DNA of 64,000 nt from Sialis fuliginosa (lineage: Eukaryota; Arthropoda; Insecta; Megaloptera; Sialidae): positions 4,590,501 to 4,654,500 of the forward strand of contig OY540819.1 in assembly GCA_961205875.1 (NCBI GenBank), in the 5' to 3' direction. Positions 11,690 through 24,108 of the stretch are shown here, piece by piece (position 1 is the first letter of the stretch; every line of letters begins with the position of its first letter). Position numbers and translations under genes: made by a program. The notes beneath the pieces are model-generated. The model was not told where the DNA came from. It ran no database searches and worked only from the letters and a program-made list of their open reading frames with translations.

Positions 11690-12255
11690 CTCAGTATTAC
11701 GTATAAGAAAGTCCCATGTTACTTACGGCAAATACACACACTGTTAAATCTCTGTAATACGTATAAGAAAGTCCCATGACACTTATGGCAGATATTTCTC
11801 CTCTGTTATGAACCATTTGAATTATAATAAATTTTTTTTTCAAAAATTCGTTTTTACAAAAAAATGAATAGAACATAAACTATAGATATAGATATTGCCT
11901 GCATTTTTTAACTTGACCATTTTTCTCTATTTTGCACTGTTTCAGAGTAATTCAAAAAATTAAAAAATCAACATAGGTAAACATCCGTATCCGGTTGAAA
12001 GATCGTTTTCAAAAATAGGACGTTTTCTTCCCAGCCAAAAATTAATCTTAAATATAAAATATCAGCCTTCTACGATTTGTCGTATTTGAGTTACAGCGCT
12101 TACAGACAGACAGACATCATGGCGAAAATAGTCAGAATGGATTCAGAGAAGGTCAAAATAGATAATTCCGTCAAAATCCGGATTTCGAAAAAAATCGGCT
12201 TCACTATACTTACTTATACTAATGTATATTTCATATACATGGTATAAGAAAGTAA
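11690..12255. repeat. Dispersed repeat remnant with 'ACGTATAAGAAAGTC' boxes
   Basis: ACGTATAAGAAAGTCCCATG occurs twice about 60 bp apart (from about 11699 and 11759) and again as ACGTATAAGAAAGTCTCATG at about 15686. GGTATAAGAAAGT ends the block at 12240-12253, and the inverse GGGACTTTCTTATAC lies at 11345. Between them sit ACAGACAGACAGACATC and AAATAGTCAGAATGGATTC, the latter echoed in inverse at 33138-33155. This is a multi-copy transposon family in decay; its class is unclear. Confidence 0.5.
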
Positions 12256-12293
12256 AAATTCTATGTAAAAAATTAAAATTAAACATTCTTTAA

Positions 12294-13134
12294 GGGGGGG
12301 GGGGGGGGGGGGTAAGGTTTTGAAGGCGAAAAAAGGCATATTTTCATTATTTTTTTGGAGATATGAATAATGTTGGTTTATTTATTTCATATACACGTTA
12401 TAGTATGACATCTAAAGTATCTTTGGAAAAATTTTCAATTAAAAATATCAAAAAATAAGTCCATGACAGCGAATCTCTGGAGACGCCTCGAAAAAAAGTT
12501 GTTATGCGGTGAACTCCGGATCATCTGAAACAAAAAAATCGAAATGTGCTTAAAAGGTGATATGTTTTCCTAGGTAGTCAGAGAGAGTTTTTTTTTTTCG
12601 ATTTTCTTATTTTTGGCAACATTTGAAAGTGAAAAATATGATTTTCGCTAAAAAATTTCGATGAATTTGTTATAAAATGGAAAAAAATGGTAAAAAAAAC
12701 TCTCTCTGATTACCTGCTGATTTATGTGTAGAAATAGTGTTTAAAATTTCAAAAGGATCGGTCAATTTTGAGTTATAATGTTCACGAACTTCAAAAATGA
12801 CGTTTGCGAGAAATTCGATTTAAATTTTTTTATACCCGAACATTAAAAAAATTAAAGCATCAAAAAAGGGTATAATTTTTTATACTTACACAGAATCATC
12901 AATGCCAGCTCCATACAGTGAAACACTGTCATTCAGGATGTCCAATGCATCTTTTTGCTCTTGCCTACGTTGGATTCTACCCTCTTTACTTGTACGTGCA
13001 GCTTGTTCAAATAAAAATCGAGCATTAGGGTCGGTCGCTTGAAACGCTGTATCTTAGTTAGTTTTATTCCGATTTACATGAAATTTTGACACAATACAAA
13101 ATTTTAAAATCTTACCCCCCCCCCCCCCCCCCCC
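12294..13134. mobile_element. TTAA-flanked element with poly-G/poly-C termini
   Basis: The left end is a run of 19 G followed by GTAAG-like sequence. The right end is CTTA followed by 20 C. TTAA lies immediately outside at 12290-12293 and 13135-13138, the piggyBac-type target. The interior shares diverged text with the TTAA element at 18231-18807 (a GATCATCTGAAA... block and a GAGTTA..GTTCACGAACTTC block), so they are distant relatives. It contains an exon-like segment on the minus strand at 12890-13046. Confidence 0.75.
12890..13046 (-). pseudogene. 157-bp internal exon, captured in a TTAA element
   Basis: On the minus strand a branch-point-like CTAAC and ATACAG acceptor (AG at 13048-13047) precede 157 bases open in one frame, ending at a consensus donor GTAAGT (GT at 12889-12888). 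The exon is phased 2+51 codons+2. The peptide opens FQATDPNARFLFEQAARTSK, continues with a charged stretch (EGRIQRRQEQKD) likely to be helical, and ends LYGAGIDDS. Composition is coding-like and much richer than the flanks. I do not recognise the protein. Lying inside a TTAA-bounded element, it is best read as captured by, or belonging to, a transposon; a genuine exon of a host gene into which the element grew cannot be excluded. Confidence 0.55.
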
Positions 13135-13138
13135 TTAA

Positions 13139-15858
13139 AAGCTGCTGATTTATATCGTTATTGTTAAATCAAAGAAAGTTCATTTCACAAATATATGCTC
13201 CATTATTTTGGTTTTATTTGTTTGGACAATTAATTACTAACAAATGGTTTTTTTCAACAGAATACCGTCTATTTGCAACTATCATTTCGCTCACAGACAT
13301 AAAATTTTAATTTTTAGCATATATTTTTTGTGAATATTACAAATATACATACATTGAAGACATTTGATAAAAGATGGCCACAATCTTTTTGTTATGTAAC
13401 TTTCCTTAACTAAGGTATTTTACACTTTTATGATATTTAACATTATTTCGAACATTTACTAAGAATATTAAAAATTTAACATTTTCATTTTTTTGATAGA
13501 ATAAATCATGAAACAAAATCTGTACTCGAGATATAGGTATAATGAGTTATTCAATTTATATTATTAAATTATATTATTAATTAATTACATTATTAAAACA
13601 TTAATCGAAAGAATTATCCTTTAATAAATAAATATTTAATTCGACAATTATTTGATTGAGCAATTTTGTAATTGTGTTAAATGTTACACTCGAGGGCATA
13701 AAGATTGACATTTTGCGTTTTGATTATAATATGTCTCTAATATACACACATTGTTTGCTGTAATTGACACAAAATTACATTTGATATTGCATATATACTC
13801 GAATTATACACGTTATCTCCTGGATTTGTGTACAATCAATAGCTCATTCCAAAACAAAAATAGGGTAGACTGAGGAGAAACGGATCAAGAAAGTTTTGAG
13901 ACTGTTTTTAGTTGTGTCTATTTTTAAATTAGCTTTCTTACTCTTACCACGTGAGTCACCTTCGCATTCTCTGTTTCTCTCTCTCTCTACGCACTGAAAA
14001 CAATCGCTGCCAGAGCTATATTGCACTGTGAAAAAGTTTCATAGTAAATAAAAGAATTAAGTAATATTTTGAAAATTTTAATCATAACTTCTTTTGAATA
14101 ATGTTACAATCTTCATATAAGTATATCTATACAAAATAATTCATATTTTTAAAATTTTAAGCATAACATTACAACTACAATTTTTAGAACTTTTAATTTA
14201 CGATTTTATTATAAAATACCAATTTGAAATAAGGTTTTCAACAATTTCAATCAAAATATTACCTATTTTATGTCAAAAATTATATATATGAGTGTCAGAT
14301 TGCATCGAATAGTGCGTGTAGAAGAAAAATTAATTACTATTGATAAAATAAACGCGCCGCATCGGTGTAAACAGAGTTACGAATTCCGCTACCGCAACGA
14401 ACGCGTTTTTTCCGCGCCGCATCAATCTGTGGGAACCTTCATTATGATTTCTCGCGTATATTTACTATTTTCAGATTATATTTTTGTGCACATAATGTTA
14501 TATATTTCTATAATCCACATATATTTTTATAAATCATAATTAAGGTAATCTTTATATTATATTTAAAAAATTTTATTTTATATATAAGATGTATTTTGTA
14601 TTAACATTACGAAGAAACGAATATTACATTATATAAATTATAATTAACTTTATCATTATATTTTGGAATTTACTTTATATTACTTGTTAATTAAAATACG
14701 TAAAATAATATATTTCTTTACAGAAATAATAATGAATAAAATATACGTAGGTATAATATAATTTTAATAATTTTAAACATAAAATTTCTTAGAAAATTTA
14801 GTTAAACATGCATGAAAAATTATCAAAATTTTAAAGTTTAATGTTTTAAATAAATAATTATGCTTACATAAATAATTTAAAATCACTAACTAGAATTTCT
14901 CAACAGCTTTACCCACGCATAATTCAATTTTGGTAAATGCCCGAACTGCGGTCTGCTCTAAGACAGAGAGATAATATTTTCTATAATTATCAAAAAGGAT
15001 TAAATTGACATATCCTACATTTCTGACCAGACTTAATATTTTTGAAAAATATACGGTTGTTGAAATAATATGAAAATAAGAAAATATAAACAATTTAAAC
15101 TCAACGTATACACACGCACATACTTACATAAATAATGGATATCCAAATACCTCGAAGTAAGATTTTGATATACGTAAATTATAAAAACAAACATTTTTTC
15201 TCATATATTTAGGGTCAATCTAACTTCCGTTTCAGATTTCATTGCGTGTTGATACACAATAATATTACATTCTTCTATGTTTCCAAAATTACTCTTTAAT
15301 GATATATTTTTACATGCATGTATATCCCCGGCCATAGAAAATATGTATTATATTATTTTCAGCATGAAGGTTTTTATTTAGGTCGTCTATCCAGTAAAGA
15401 TAATTAACTTATATGATCATATAAAATAGAAACTGCTCGTAAATGTTTGAGTTTGAATGCAAATGTGAATTGTGTTACATTTTTGCAAATACGACATTTT
15501 ATCACGCCTTGCTAACATGTAAGGGAAATTGGTGAATAGTCAGACGGTTTATTTGTACACCAGTAAATATCTAATACCCAAATTAATAATAAACAAAATA
15601 TTTTTTAATAATTTCAAATCCCTAATAGTATTTTTACTTTCTTGTATCCATATACATTGTAAGTACACTGTTTACTCTCAGTGTTACGTATAAGAAAGTC
15701 TCATGGCTTCTATGGCAGATATTTATGTACGTTTCTTAAATTTAATATTATAAAAAATACAAATTACTTATAAATATGTCAGTGAGTTATTAAATTTCTT
15801 TTACTGTTCATTACTTAATAGGATTTCACCTGAAATAAGTCAAGACTGCGTTTAGATA
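13139..15858. other. Gene-free AT-rich spacer
   Basis: I find no gene. The frame at 13844-14026 (minus) is short, and that at 14270-14539 (plus) contains one GC-richer patch (14345-14445, 'AACGCGCCGCATCGGTG' and a second 'CGCGCCGCATC') that forms a short direct repeat of CGCGCCGCATC. A fragment of the 'ACGTATAAGAAAGTC' repeat family lies at 15670-15720. Confidence 0.4.
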
Positions 15859-15860
15859 TA

Positions 15861-16249
15861 CAGTGTATTCCAAGTTGATTAAGACATAGGAAATTTAACA
15901 TGGGGGCAATTAGAAGTGTTGTAGTAACCTTTGGTCAAATTTAACGATATGTCATTGGTGCATTTTGAAATGCCGCCACTAAATTTAATAAAATAGTAAA
16001 TAGTATTTTGTTTTCAAATTTATATCTGCCAAAAAATATTATTATAATTTTATCTAGGATGCTTAAATTAATGAAATTTAAGTTGAAAACAAACTACTGT
16101 TGATTAATTTAAAATTTATCAGTTAGTTTCGAGGCGGCATTTCAAAATGCACCAATCACACTTCGTTAAATTTGACCAAAGGTTACAACAACATTTCTAA
16201 TTGTCCTCATGTTAAATGTCCTATGTCTTAATCAACTTGGAATACACTG
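15861..16249. mobile_element. TA-flanked palindromic MITE
   Basis: The ends are CAGTGTATTCCAAGTTGATT and its complement at the right end, with arm similarity over about 110 bp each side (through TTTGGTCAAATTTAACG and GGTGCATTTTGAAATGCCGCC). TA borders at 15859-15860 and 16250-16251 are as expected for a Tc1/mariner-type insertion. Non-coding. Confidence 0.8.
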
Positions 16250-16251
16250 TA

Positions 16252-18226
16252 TGTATCTCGTCTATTCTCAGATTTTTAGCTGATAGTCCATCAAATTTTA
16301 AGGTGGTTTCGTCTCAACTTGAACCCTTATTTATTTGACTATAACGATACCAAAGAAAACCAAATAATAGATATGTGTAAATTTAATTAAGCTGCAGATT
16401 TATGCCCCCTTTTTCTATTCGTAATTATTATTAATGTTACAATTTTTTTGTGCATGACGAAGGCGAAGAACATAAAAGATAATAACTAGCCCTGGCAATA
16501 AAATGCACACTCCTCTAACTTTTGCATTAACTAATAAGGTTGTCTTTTTCAATTAAATACAGTAAAAAAAATTAAATAGAAAAATATCAATAAGTCTGAA
16601 TAAGAATAAAATTGGTAGGTTTGGTTCACAAAATTAATCACCATAAATATTGTAAAGTATTTTGATTTCATAAAATAAAAAAATATATAGTTCAGATCAA
16701 TAAACATAATTTAAAATAATTACAAAATGTTTATTTTTACAAGTACATTTTGATTAAAAATTTTATTTATGATTGTAACCTCATTTTCGTTACAAAAATA
16801 TATAGAAACTTTTTTAATCAATCTAAAAATGCAAACTTACCAAATTGTATCTTGATTTGATGTAACGTTATTAAACAGAACTCGAGATAAACATCCAATC
16901 ATTGTAAATTACCAAAAATCATATCTTGAATAAAAAATAAAACAATTAAAATAAAGAACAACATGTATATCAGATATGACGACTAAATCGTGCAGCTATC
17001 ACTCTAGCGGATAATTTTTAAACTACCAGAGTACTAATAATTTTTGACAAATATTTTATCGTAACCAATCGATATTAAATTAAGTAAATATGGAGACTGT
17101 AATATTCTCATTCAGGAAATGTAAACTTTGAATGGGGTTACTGACGAAATTTAATATATAATGCTCATTTAATCAATTTTCATACGAAAAAAATAATAGG
17201 ACGAGAGTAGACCATATTATCACATTTTAATTTTATTAAAATATTCGTAAAGTCTTTAATCGTTAGATAACAAAAGTTAAAAAATATCAAACGGGTTGAA
17301 AGTATACATTATAAGAGCAATTAAATATAAAACAAATACGGTAAATATATAGAAATTTGCATATCGGTACAGTTAATTTATGAGTTCTACATACAAATGT
17401 TTTGTTTAGATACATTTACTCTATTTTAAGAACGAAATGTAAATCATGAAGAAATATTATTAAACGTTTTAAGACTATTATATTCCCAGTTGCTGCGAGC
17501 AATATTAAATGCAATTCTACCTATTTGCCGATTTTTAGTTGCAATATGTGTACTTACCTATTTTTCCTTTTATTGTTATTTTTTGTTTTCTTTTTAGTGA
17601 GTTGTATACATTGTACAAATTTGCATTTTTATTTTATCTCGATGTATGTTGCACTTTTAAAAAGTCGAGAATGTTTAATGTTAAAATCATTTAAAATGTA
17701 TCGTAGACGACAGGAATGAAATTAAACGGATAAGAAATCACAATAAAAGTTACGTTCTTATGTATGACGGTGCCTAGGAATAAAACGTTAAATGTTTTAA
17801 TTTTAATATATAAAAACGTTGGTGCATATATATTATATATGTCACGTCATCACGTCTAAACCACTGGATGTATCGAAGCCATATTCACACCATATTTCCT
17901 TTGGTTGTATACATACTGATAATATTTTTTTGGACCCAGCTGGAGTCGAAATATTTCGATAAATCGTCTTTATGGTCCGAGTTGGCTTAAATTCAGAACA
18001 TAGGTTAAATACGCAGAAAAGAATATTAAAAAAGGACCCGGTAGGTAGCGCTGGAGTCGAGATATTTACGAAAATGTGTATTTACGGCCTGATTTTTAAA
18101 CGAATTATTTTGGACAGAACAACGTTTGCCGGGCCCGCAAGTTTTGATTTTACATTGTTAAACTAATTCAATAATAACAGGTATGTAAATACATATAATG
18201 GAAAAAAGATATCATTTTTGAACATT
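16252..18226. other. Spacer with a transposon remnant at ~17810-18150
   Basis: 16252-17800 is AT-rich with nothing I can support. About 17810-18150 reads like a decayed mobile element: ACGTCATCACGTCTAAACCACTGG near the start, two diverged copies of a GGACCC..GGAGTCGA..ATATTT block (17932-17962, 18034-18070), and ACAACGTTTGCCGGGCCCGC near the end, a signature of many insect repeat ends. Confidence 0.4.
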
Positions 18227-18230
18227 TTAA

Positions 18231-18807
18231 GGCGGTAGACCCAGTTGGGACTTCCAAAAAAGCTCTTTTTACAGCAAATACAGCAAATTTGGAAGAGGTC
18301 CAAAAAAAGCGTTTTGCCGTGATCACTGCTGCTCGGCACTAGATCATCTGAAATAAAAAAAAGGAATCATTAGCTAATGACATAATGCTCGTGATGAACG
18401 AAGGGATTTGAAAAATGTTGAATTTTCACAAAATGGCAAATGTTGAAAGTCAAAATTCTTTATTTGACTAAAATTTCACTCGCATTTTCGGCTATAAAAA
18501 AAAATAATCGTCCAAAAAAATAATCCTTCGTTCATCAGGAGGACAATTATGTATAGAATAAGTGAAAAAAATTCCAAACCGATCGGCAAAGCCGTTCTCA
18601 AGTTACAGTGATCACCGACTTCGAAAACATGGTTTCGAGAAAAACGCGTTTAAAGTTTTGAGTACAATACAAAAAAATGTATTTTGGATCTTACACTGAA
18701 TCGTCTATTTTGTCTGAAATTTTCAGAGAATTCTTTTGAAATATTCTACTTTGAGAAAATGCAAAAAAATAATGGATTTTTTCAAAATCCTAACTGGGTC
18801 TGCCCCC
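18231..18807. mobile_element. TTAA-flanked element (piggyBac-type target)
   Basis: The termini GGCGGTAGACCCAGTTGGGA and, on the right, TCCTAACTGGGTCTGCCCCC are imperfect inverted repeats. TTAA lies at 18227-18230 and 18808-18811. It is a distant relative of the element at 12294-13134 but lacks the captured exon and the long G-run. Confidence 0.75.
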
Positions 18808-18811
18808 TTAA

Positions 18812-19295
18812 ATCAATATAAATCTAATTTAATCGACGTTGATCTAAAAAATCGACCAATTTTGTTTCTTAGATCTACGTGTATCTAAATCTTTTTAATT
18901 TGTTATTATACTCGTCCAAATAATACAACAGTTTATCTAGTCTCAAATAAAAAAATATTCGTTAGAATCAAAATAAATCACAACTAATTTAAACATTTTA
19001 GAATAATACGATAAATCAACTTAGGAAATTAAATTTTTAAATCACAAAATCTATTACAGTAGTAGTGGTTTGTGGTATCGAACATTGCAAAACAAAATCC
19101 CTCGTCTCGGTTCTGCGACTCAAATCAAGAGTGCTAAATAATTCAGGTGTCCGTCATTAGAACGTGGACGTTCCAGCGCTCATTTGAATATCCAGGCATT
19201 ACCGTAATTAACACCAGGATACCGACACTACAAGGGTTTGGGGAAGGGAAAAAGATATATGTTTGTATATCTTAACGTGTTGGTTTCATATATTA
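18812..19295. other. Spacer with a moderately complex patch
   Basis: AT-rich except 19060-19255, which is more balanced (GTCTCGGTTCTGCGACTC, GAACGTGGACGTTCCAGCGC). No open frame or splice-bounded exon was found there. It could be unique regulatory DNA. Confidence 0.3.
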
Positions 19296-19395
19296 TATGA
19301 AATATGTTATAATATAATAGTAGTGACGTTAAATATAAATAAAAACAAACTTGTTTGCTTAAACGTCAAAATTTATTTAAGAAAAGGTAATCGCA

Positions 19396-19423
19396 AGCTT
19401 TCGATTCACAGAATCATCGTCAG
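19396..19423 (-). ncRNA. Hammerhead-like core, left arm of foldback copy 2
   Basis: On the minus strand: CTGACGA, stem GATTC-TGT-GAATC, GAAA, AGCT, then TGCGATTACC. Identical in its core to the cores at 8786-8814 and 9077-9105. Stem I pairing is limited (about two base pairs next to the core), so cleavage in cis is uncertain. Confidence 0.4.
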
Positions 19424-19489
19424 GCTAAAATATAATAAATAACAATTAAATACAATTAATATAATACAAAATATTGATATTTGAGTTAA

Positions 19490-20371
19490 GCCGCGGTCAC
19501 ATTAGGCTGGTTTACCAGCGCTGCTTTGCCAGCGCTGCTAGCAGCACCAGCAACCAGCGGCTGGTATGGGTTCACACTACGCTGCTAGTCGGCTGCTAGC
19601 AGCGCTGGCAAAGCAGCGCTGCTAACTGTAGTAACCATAGTAACCGACGGTTTGTTGTCGATTCACATTGTATTTTAAATTGTGACAGTTCTGATAATAT
19701 TTTTTCTTTGCCTACACCGCGAGACTTCTTTACGACAATTGTTAATGTATTATACTTTTTATGGAATCAAATAAAGTCAGATGCATGAGGCGTTTCGACA
19801 GTTTTCAACCAACAAGTATACATATTTTGAAATCTAAAGATCACAAATCACAAGAAAATGTGCTGAGTCAATTATAATATTATATCCTACTCGGTTATTT
19901 TGTATTTTTGACGTTTGTATACATTGTAAATATTGTAAAATTACATGTCGTATAATCTTTTTATTGTATTAGTATTTTTTTAGTTATGTGATCATAATAA
20001 AATATTATTGTCAGTATTTCGTTTTACACTGTTTTTTTTATTTATTTATTTAATAATAATATTTGTGTAGCTAATAATAATTTTGTACAATAATAATTTG
20101 TCTATGAACAAACTAAAAAAAATAATTTAAATAATTAACTATAATAAATTAATTAAAGTAGGTTAAATCCAGCCAATAGTAGACGAGAACGGAGTCACGT
20201 GATCGGCTGGTATGCTGGTAAAGTTGGACATGCGCTACTTTAGTAGCGGCTGCTAAAATCACCAGCCGGCTGGTAAAGCAGCGCTGGTACTGGGTTCACA
20301 CTACGCTGCTACTCGGCTGCTAGCAGCGCTGGCAAAGCAGCGCTGGTAAACCAGCTCAATGTGACCGCAGC
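19490..20371. mobile_element. GC-rich nested element, 'GCTGCGGTCACATT' ends
   Basis: The terminal inverted repeats are about 60 bp (GCYGCGGTCACATT, then CTGGTTTACCAGCGCTGC). Inside each end the block GGGTTCACACTACGCTGCTA and following TCGGCTGCTAGCAGCGC occurs in direct orientation (about 19568-19625 and 20292-20345), so ends are compound. The GCAGC/GCTGC-rich text is unlike anything else in the window. No transposase; interior AT-rich. Confidence 0.75.
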
Positions 20372-20552
20372 TTTACTAAGAGATTTGTTATTTTTTCAAA
20401 CATTTCCATAGTCACATGAATATTATTGAGATAACGACATCGTTCTCAAATTTAAATCTTTATTAATAGGTATATTTCTGAATTTTTATTTTAAAATATC
20501 AATATTTTGTATTATATTAATTGTATTTAATTGTTATTTACTATATTTTAGC

Positions 20553-20580
20553 ATGACGATGATTCTGTGAATCGAAAGCT
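20553..20580 (+). ncRNA. Hammerhead-like core with C3 mutation, right arm of copy 2
   Basis: Matches the other three foldback cores except that the first C of CTGACGA is A (ATGACGA). That base is invariant in active hammerheads, so this arm would be dead. Confidence 0.35.
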
Positions 20581-20663
20581 TGCGATTACCTTTTCTTAAA
20601 TAAATTTTGACGTTTAAACAAACATGTTTATTTTTATGAAATATGTTATATATATTTCATATA

Positions 20664-21032
20664 GATAGTTTTTATTATTCGCTATGGTCGGGTCAGTGAC
20701 CACTCTGCCACCTATCGGATAAAACTTGAACTCCTCTGAAGTTCCTAAATAGCAATTAGAATTTTTTTAAATTATCAAAATCAATCAAGAACAAAATAAT
20801 AACTAGAATATTGTGCTGTACCAAATTGTGAAAAAACATTAATTTTTCATCTGTTACAAAAAATGCAGCTGTTAATTTTAATTTAAACTTTACCTCCATT
20901 AATTATAAAAATATTTATGTTTTCTGTACCCACTTTATAATAATAAATTGAATTCAAATCGCTTCAGAAGGGTTCAAGTTTTATCCGATAGGTGGCAGAG
21001 TTATCACTGACCATAGCGAATAAAAAACTATC
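20664..21032. mobile_element. Inverted-repeat MITE with ~65-bp TIRs
   Basis: GATAGTTTTT.. and TTCGCTATGGTCGGGTCAGTG through CCACCTATCGGATAAAACTTG on the left are matched in reverse on the right, ending AAAACTATC at 21032. It lies 13 bases beyond the right TSD of foldback copy 2. No clear TSD of its own. Confidence 0.75.
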
Positions 21033-24000
21033 ATTTAAGAATAAAATTCAAAACTGTTCATTACAGACAATAAAATTTGGGCCATTCTCAATTATAGTCA
21101 AAGACTACAACACAAATAGTTTATAGACATCTAAATTCTTAATAGACTGGCTCAATTAAGTACTGTCTTTAAACCCACACAGCTAAATTAAACATAGAAT
21201 TATTTAAAGACTTATTATCCGAAAGTTATATTACTTATGCATTAAAATAGATTAACAAATCTGCAGCGAAGTTTAACCTCGCATTAAGCGTTATTACCTC
21301 TGCCTCCGCACCTCCACCAATTCTATTGGATCGCGTGTTGAGTTATGATTGCAAATGTAACTGACTTCAAATCGCTCCCAGATTCAATGATTACAAGCCT
21401 AGATGACATTCATTACTTTAAATCATTACCAGCAGTAATATTTACTTGTTCTATAAGTTTTATCCTGGATATTACTATTTGGAGGTACATAGATGTAATT
21501 TGAATAGATCAATGGTAATCAAAATATGATTGACGATTTGATTTATCGATTTTAATCTAACTAATATATATACAGGTTAAAAAAATTCATAACAATTTTT
21601 GAGTAATATTCAAATTGCTGTAACTTTAGTAATAATGGCTGCGATGAACATTTTCAAAAAGGAAATTAAAGCTTGGAATCTCTACTTTAAAATTCCTTCA
21701 AAAATTTATTTTATTTTTCAACTTAAAAGTTATTCAATCACGTATGCCCATGAAACAAGATTTCGTACTCACGTCGGGTCACGGTCGTGATCCGAAAAAT
21801 ACATTGCCCACGCCCAGCTCTACTCTAGATTCAACACTGATTATAAAAATCTTGCCCCCAAGGGTAAAATGAAGTTGGTATCTTTGGTTATGCCTGGCAT
21901 AAAAACTATATACAACACTTTTAAAGAATCTTAATATGTTAGGATATACCAATGTTTTTTTTCAATGTTTTAAAAAAGTATTTTATATTTTGATCGGCCC
22001 ATCGAGCATTTGCCCGGTTGCCTTTTAGAAATACTTGTGGATCGCAATTAAAAAAATATATGAATATAATATATAAAATTCAAAATAGACTCTTTTTCAA
22101 ACTTTTCAAAATAATAGAATACTTTCAACCTACGACATTAACTTAAAATCAAAATTCACTCAGCTATGTTGGAATTTGTCAATCAGGATAGTTTAACTAA
22201 ATCAAAGTGCACATAATTACGATAACTAATTAAATAACGTTCCACGCATGTGCGCCCATTTCTGACTTGTGACACATAAATTGAAACGATAAATAATGTG
22301 CAATAATCGGCTATGTTCGGCCAATTTTTCCATTAATATTGCACACCATTGCAAACTGTCAGATATAAATTTGTTATGGTAAATCCAGCAGGACAAATTG
22401 AACGAGGACGTTCTTGCTGAATCCATACGTGGATTCCTATTAAAATGTCACTCGATCGCAAATTGAAATAAAATGCTAATATTCAATAAGAGTTAATTAG
22501 AAAATATAAATTAATATAAATTTTATATTGACGTTTTGATATTGTGTTATCATTTGTTTATTTTTTGGTGTTGATTGTTAGGTAGTTGTTTTATCGAATT
22601 AAAATATATATGTATAACAAAAATGTTTAAAATTAAATCGGTGTCTTAAACTACTAAGTTTACAAAATAATTTCATTACAGTTTAAATAAAAAGTGATTG
22701 TTCAGTCTATCAAATTTTATTAATTTTTTGGATTTTCTACAAAAATTACTCTATATTTGTTATTTGCAACTATTTGGTTATTTTTTACACCATATGTTAC
22801 TAACTTTTATTACCTTTGTATTCATGTAAAAATATAATCTTATTGCTCAGTAAAAATTTCGAGAACAGATTTTTTTTTAAGAATCAATTTGCATAATCAA
22901 ATACGTTCAAACTTTACTGCTTTGGTTCAGGATTGAGCAAAATCTGTAAATTCCGTTTCTCAGAAATTTCTATTTTCAAACTCATATAACTTTTATTTAC
23001 CCAGAGATAACCGCGAAAGCTCATTGTTGATATTACGTAGATCCAATTTCTGGTTTATAGAATGACGATAAAACAGTAAACTATGTTCTATGAATTATGT
23101 ATAGGATATTTTCTACATCAATTGCTGTGTTTATATGTGTAAAACATTTTTTGAAATCGAATCAGTTTGAGAGCCTAATCTAGGATCAAAAAATGAGATC
23201 AATAATTTCCTATTTTGTTTCATTTTATTCATAGAAAAGGCACCGTTTTGGGGTTGGAAATGCAATACATCAAATATTTGAAGAGATTATTGGAAATTGA
23301 AAGTATATGAACATATTAGTTCATTTTTAATAATGGATGAAAATTAATATTCATAAATTTATGTATTTTCACATTTAGGGTCTCTCACAGCGTGTAAACC
23401 TTTAAACATTCTGATGATATAAATTACTTTTTATGATAAATAGTACTTCTTTATTTTTTATCGTTATTTAATGATTTGTTTTATGTTAATTTGTTTATTT
23501 AATTAATATAAAAATATATTTGAATTTTTTGGTTAATTTCTATACTTTAGTCTAAAATAAGGGTACACCAAGACGAGAATGGATTAGCTTCTGGTTATGG
23601 ACCATAGATTTATCTTTCTATGCATGAAAAATAATTTTGTTTTGCGCCCTAATTTAACTTGTCAAAATTAAATTATATCAATTTAGTATAGGTTAAATAT
23701 CTATTTATCTAACAGTATTCTTTTAGCACGCTGCAAAAGGAACATTATAAATAAAAATATGTATGAATCAATTTGTTACTTTCATTTTATATTAACGATG
23801 CAACATCCAATCATTCGAAATACTATAAAGTCTGATATAGTTACACTATTTACACTATACCTTTTCAATCGGGCGCGCTACAAAAAACACTCATTTTATA
23901 AACAGTTCTATTTATTATACATACATATGGATAAGCATAATCTCCAGTTTTACTGAATTTATATGCGAACATATTTTCTGTTTGTGTAATTACAGTAGGT

Positions 24001-24106
24001 ACATAGTTGAAATCAGTAGACTGTTATGATCAGTACCCCTTAGTATAAATATCGGACGTTATACAGTGGCGTAGTTAGAAAATATAACATGGTATTTTCT
24101 ACTACA
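21033..24106. other. Gene-free spacer
   Basis: No gene can be supported. 21290-21400 is more complex than its flanks (TGCCTCCGCACCTCCACC, an inverted CCAAT in ATTCTATTGGATCGCG), and 21760-21830 has a GC patch (ACGTCGGGTCACGGTCGTGA). 'ATATACAGGTTAAAAAAATTCATAAC' near 21570 resembles a decayed TA-type element end. CAGTGGCGTAGTTAG at about 24064 is a motif often seen at hAT ends, with no partner found. Confidence 0.35.
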
Positions 24107-24108
24107 TA

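Larger units (their letters stand above)
19312..20634. mobile_element. Foldback retroelement-like copy 2 (16-bp TSD, hammerhead-like arms)
   Basis: Same family as 7985-9193 in the opposite orientation: one end carries TAGTGACGTTAA outside AAATAAAAACAAAC, the other stops after AACATGTTTATTTTT. A perfect 16-bp direct repeat TATGAAATATGTTATA flanks it (19296-19311 and 20635-20650). Arms include AAACGTCAAAATTTATTTAAG and the AGCTTTCGATTCACAGAATC motif. A GC-rich element at 19490-20371 is inserted in the middle. Confidence 0.7.
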
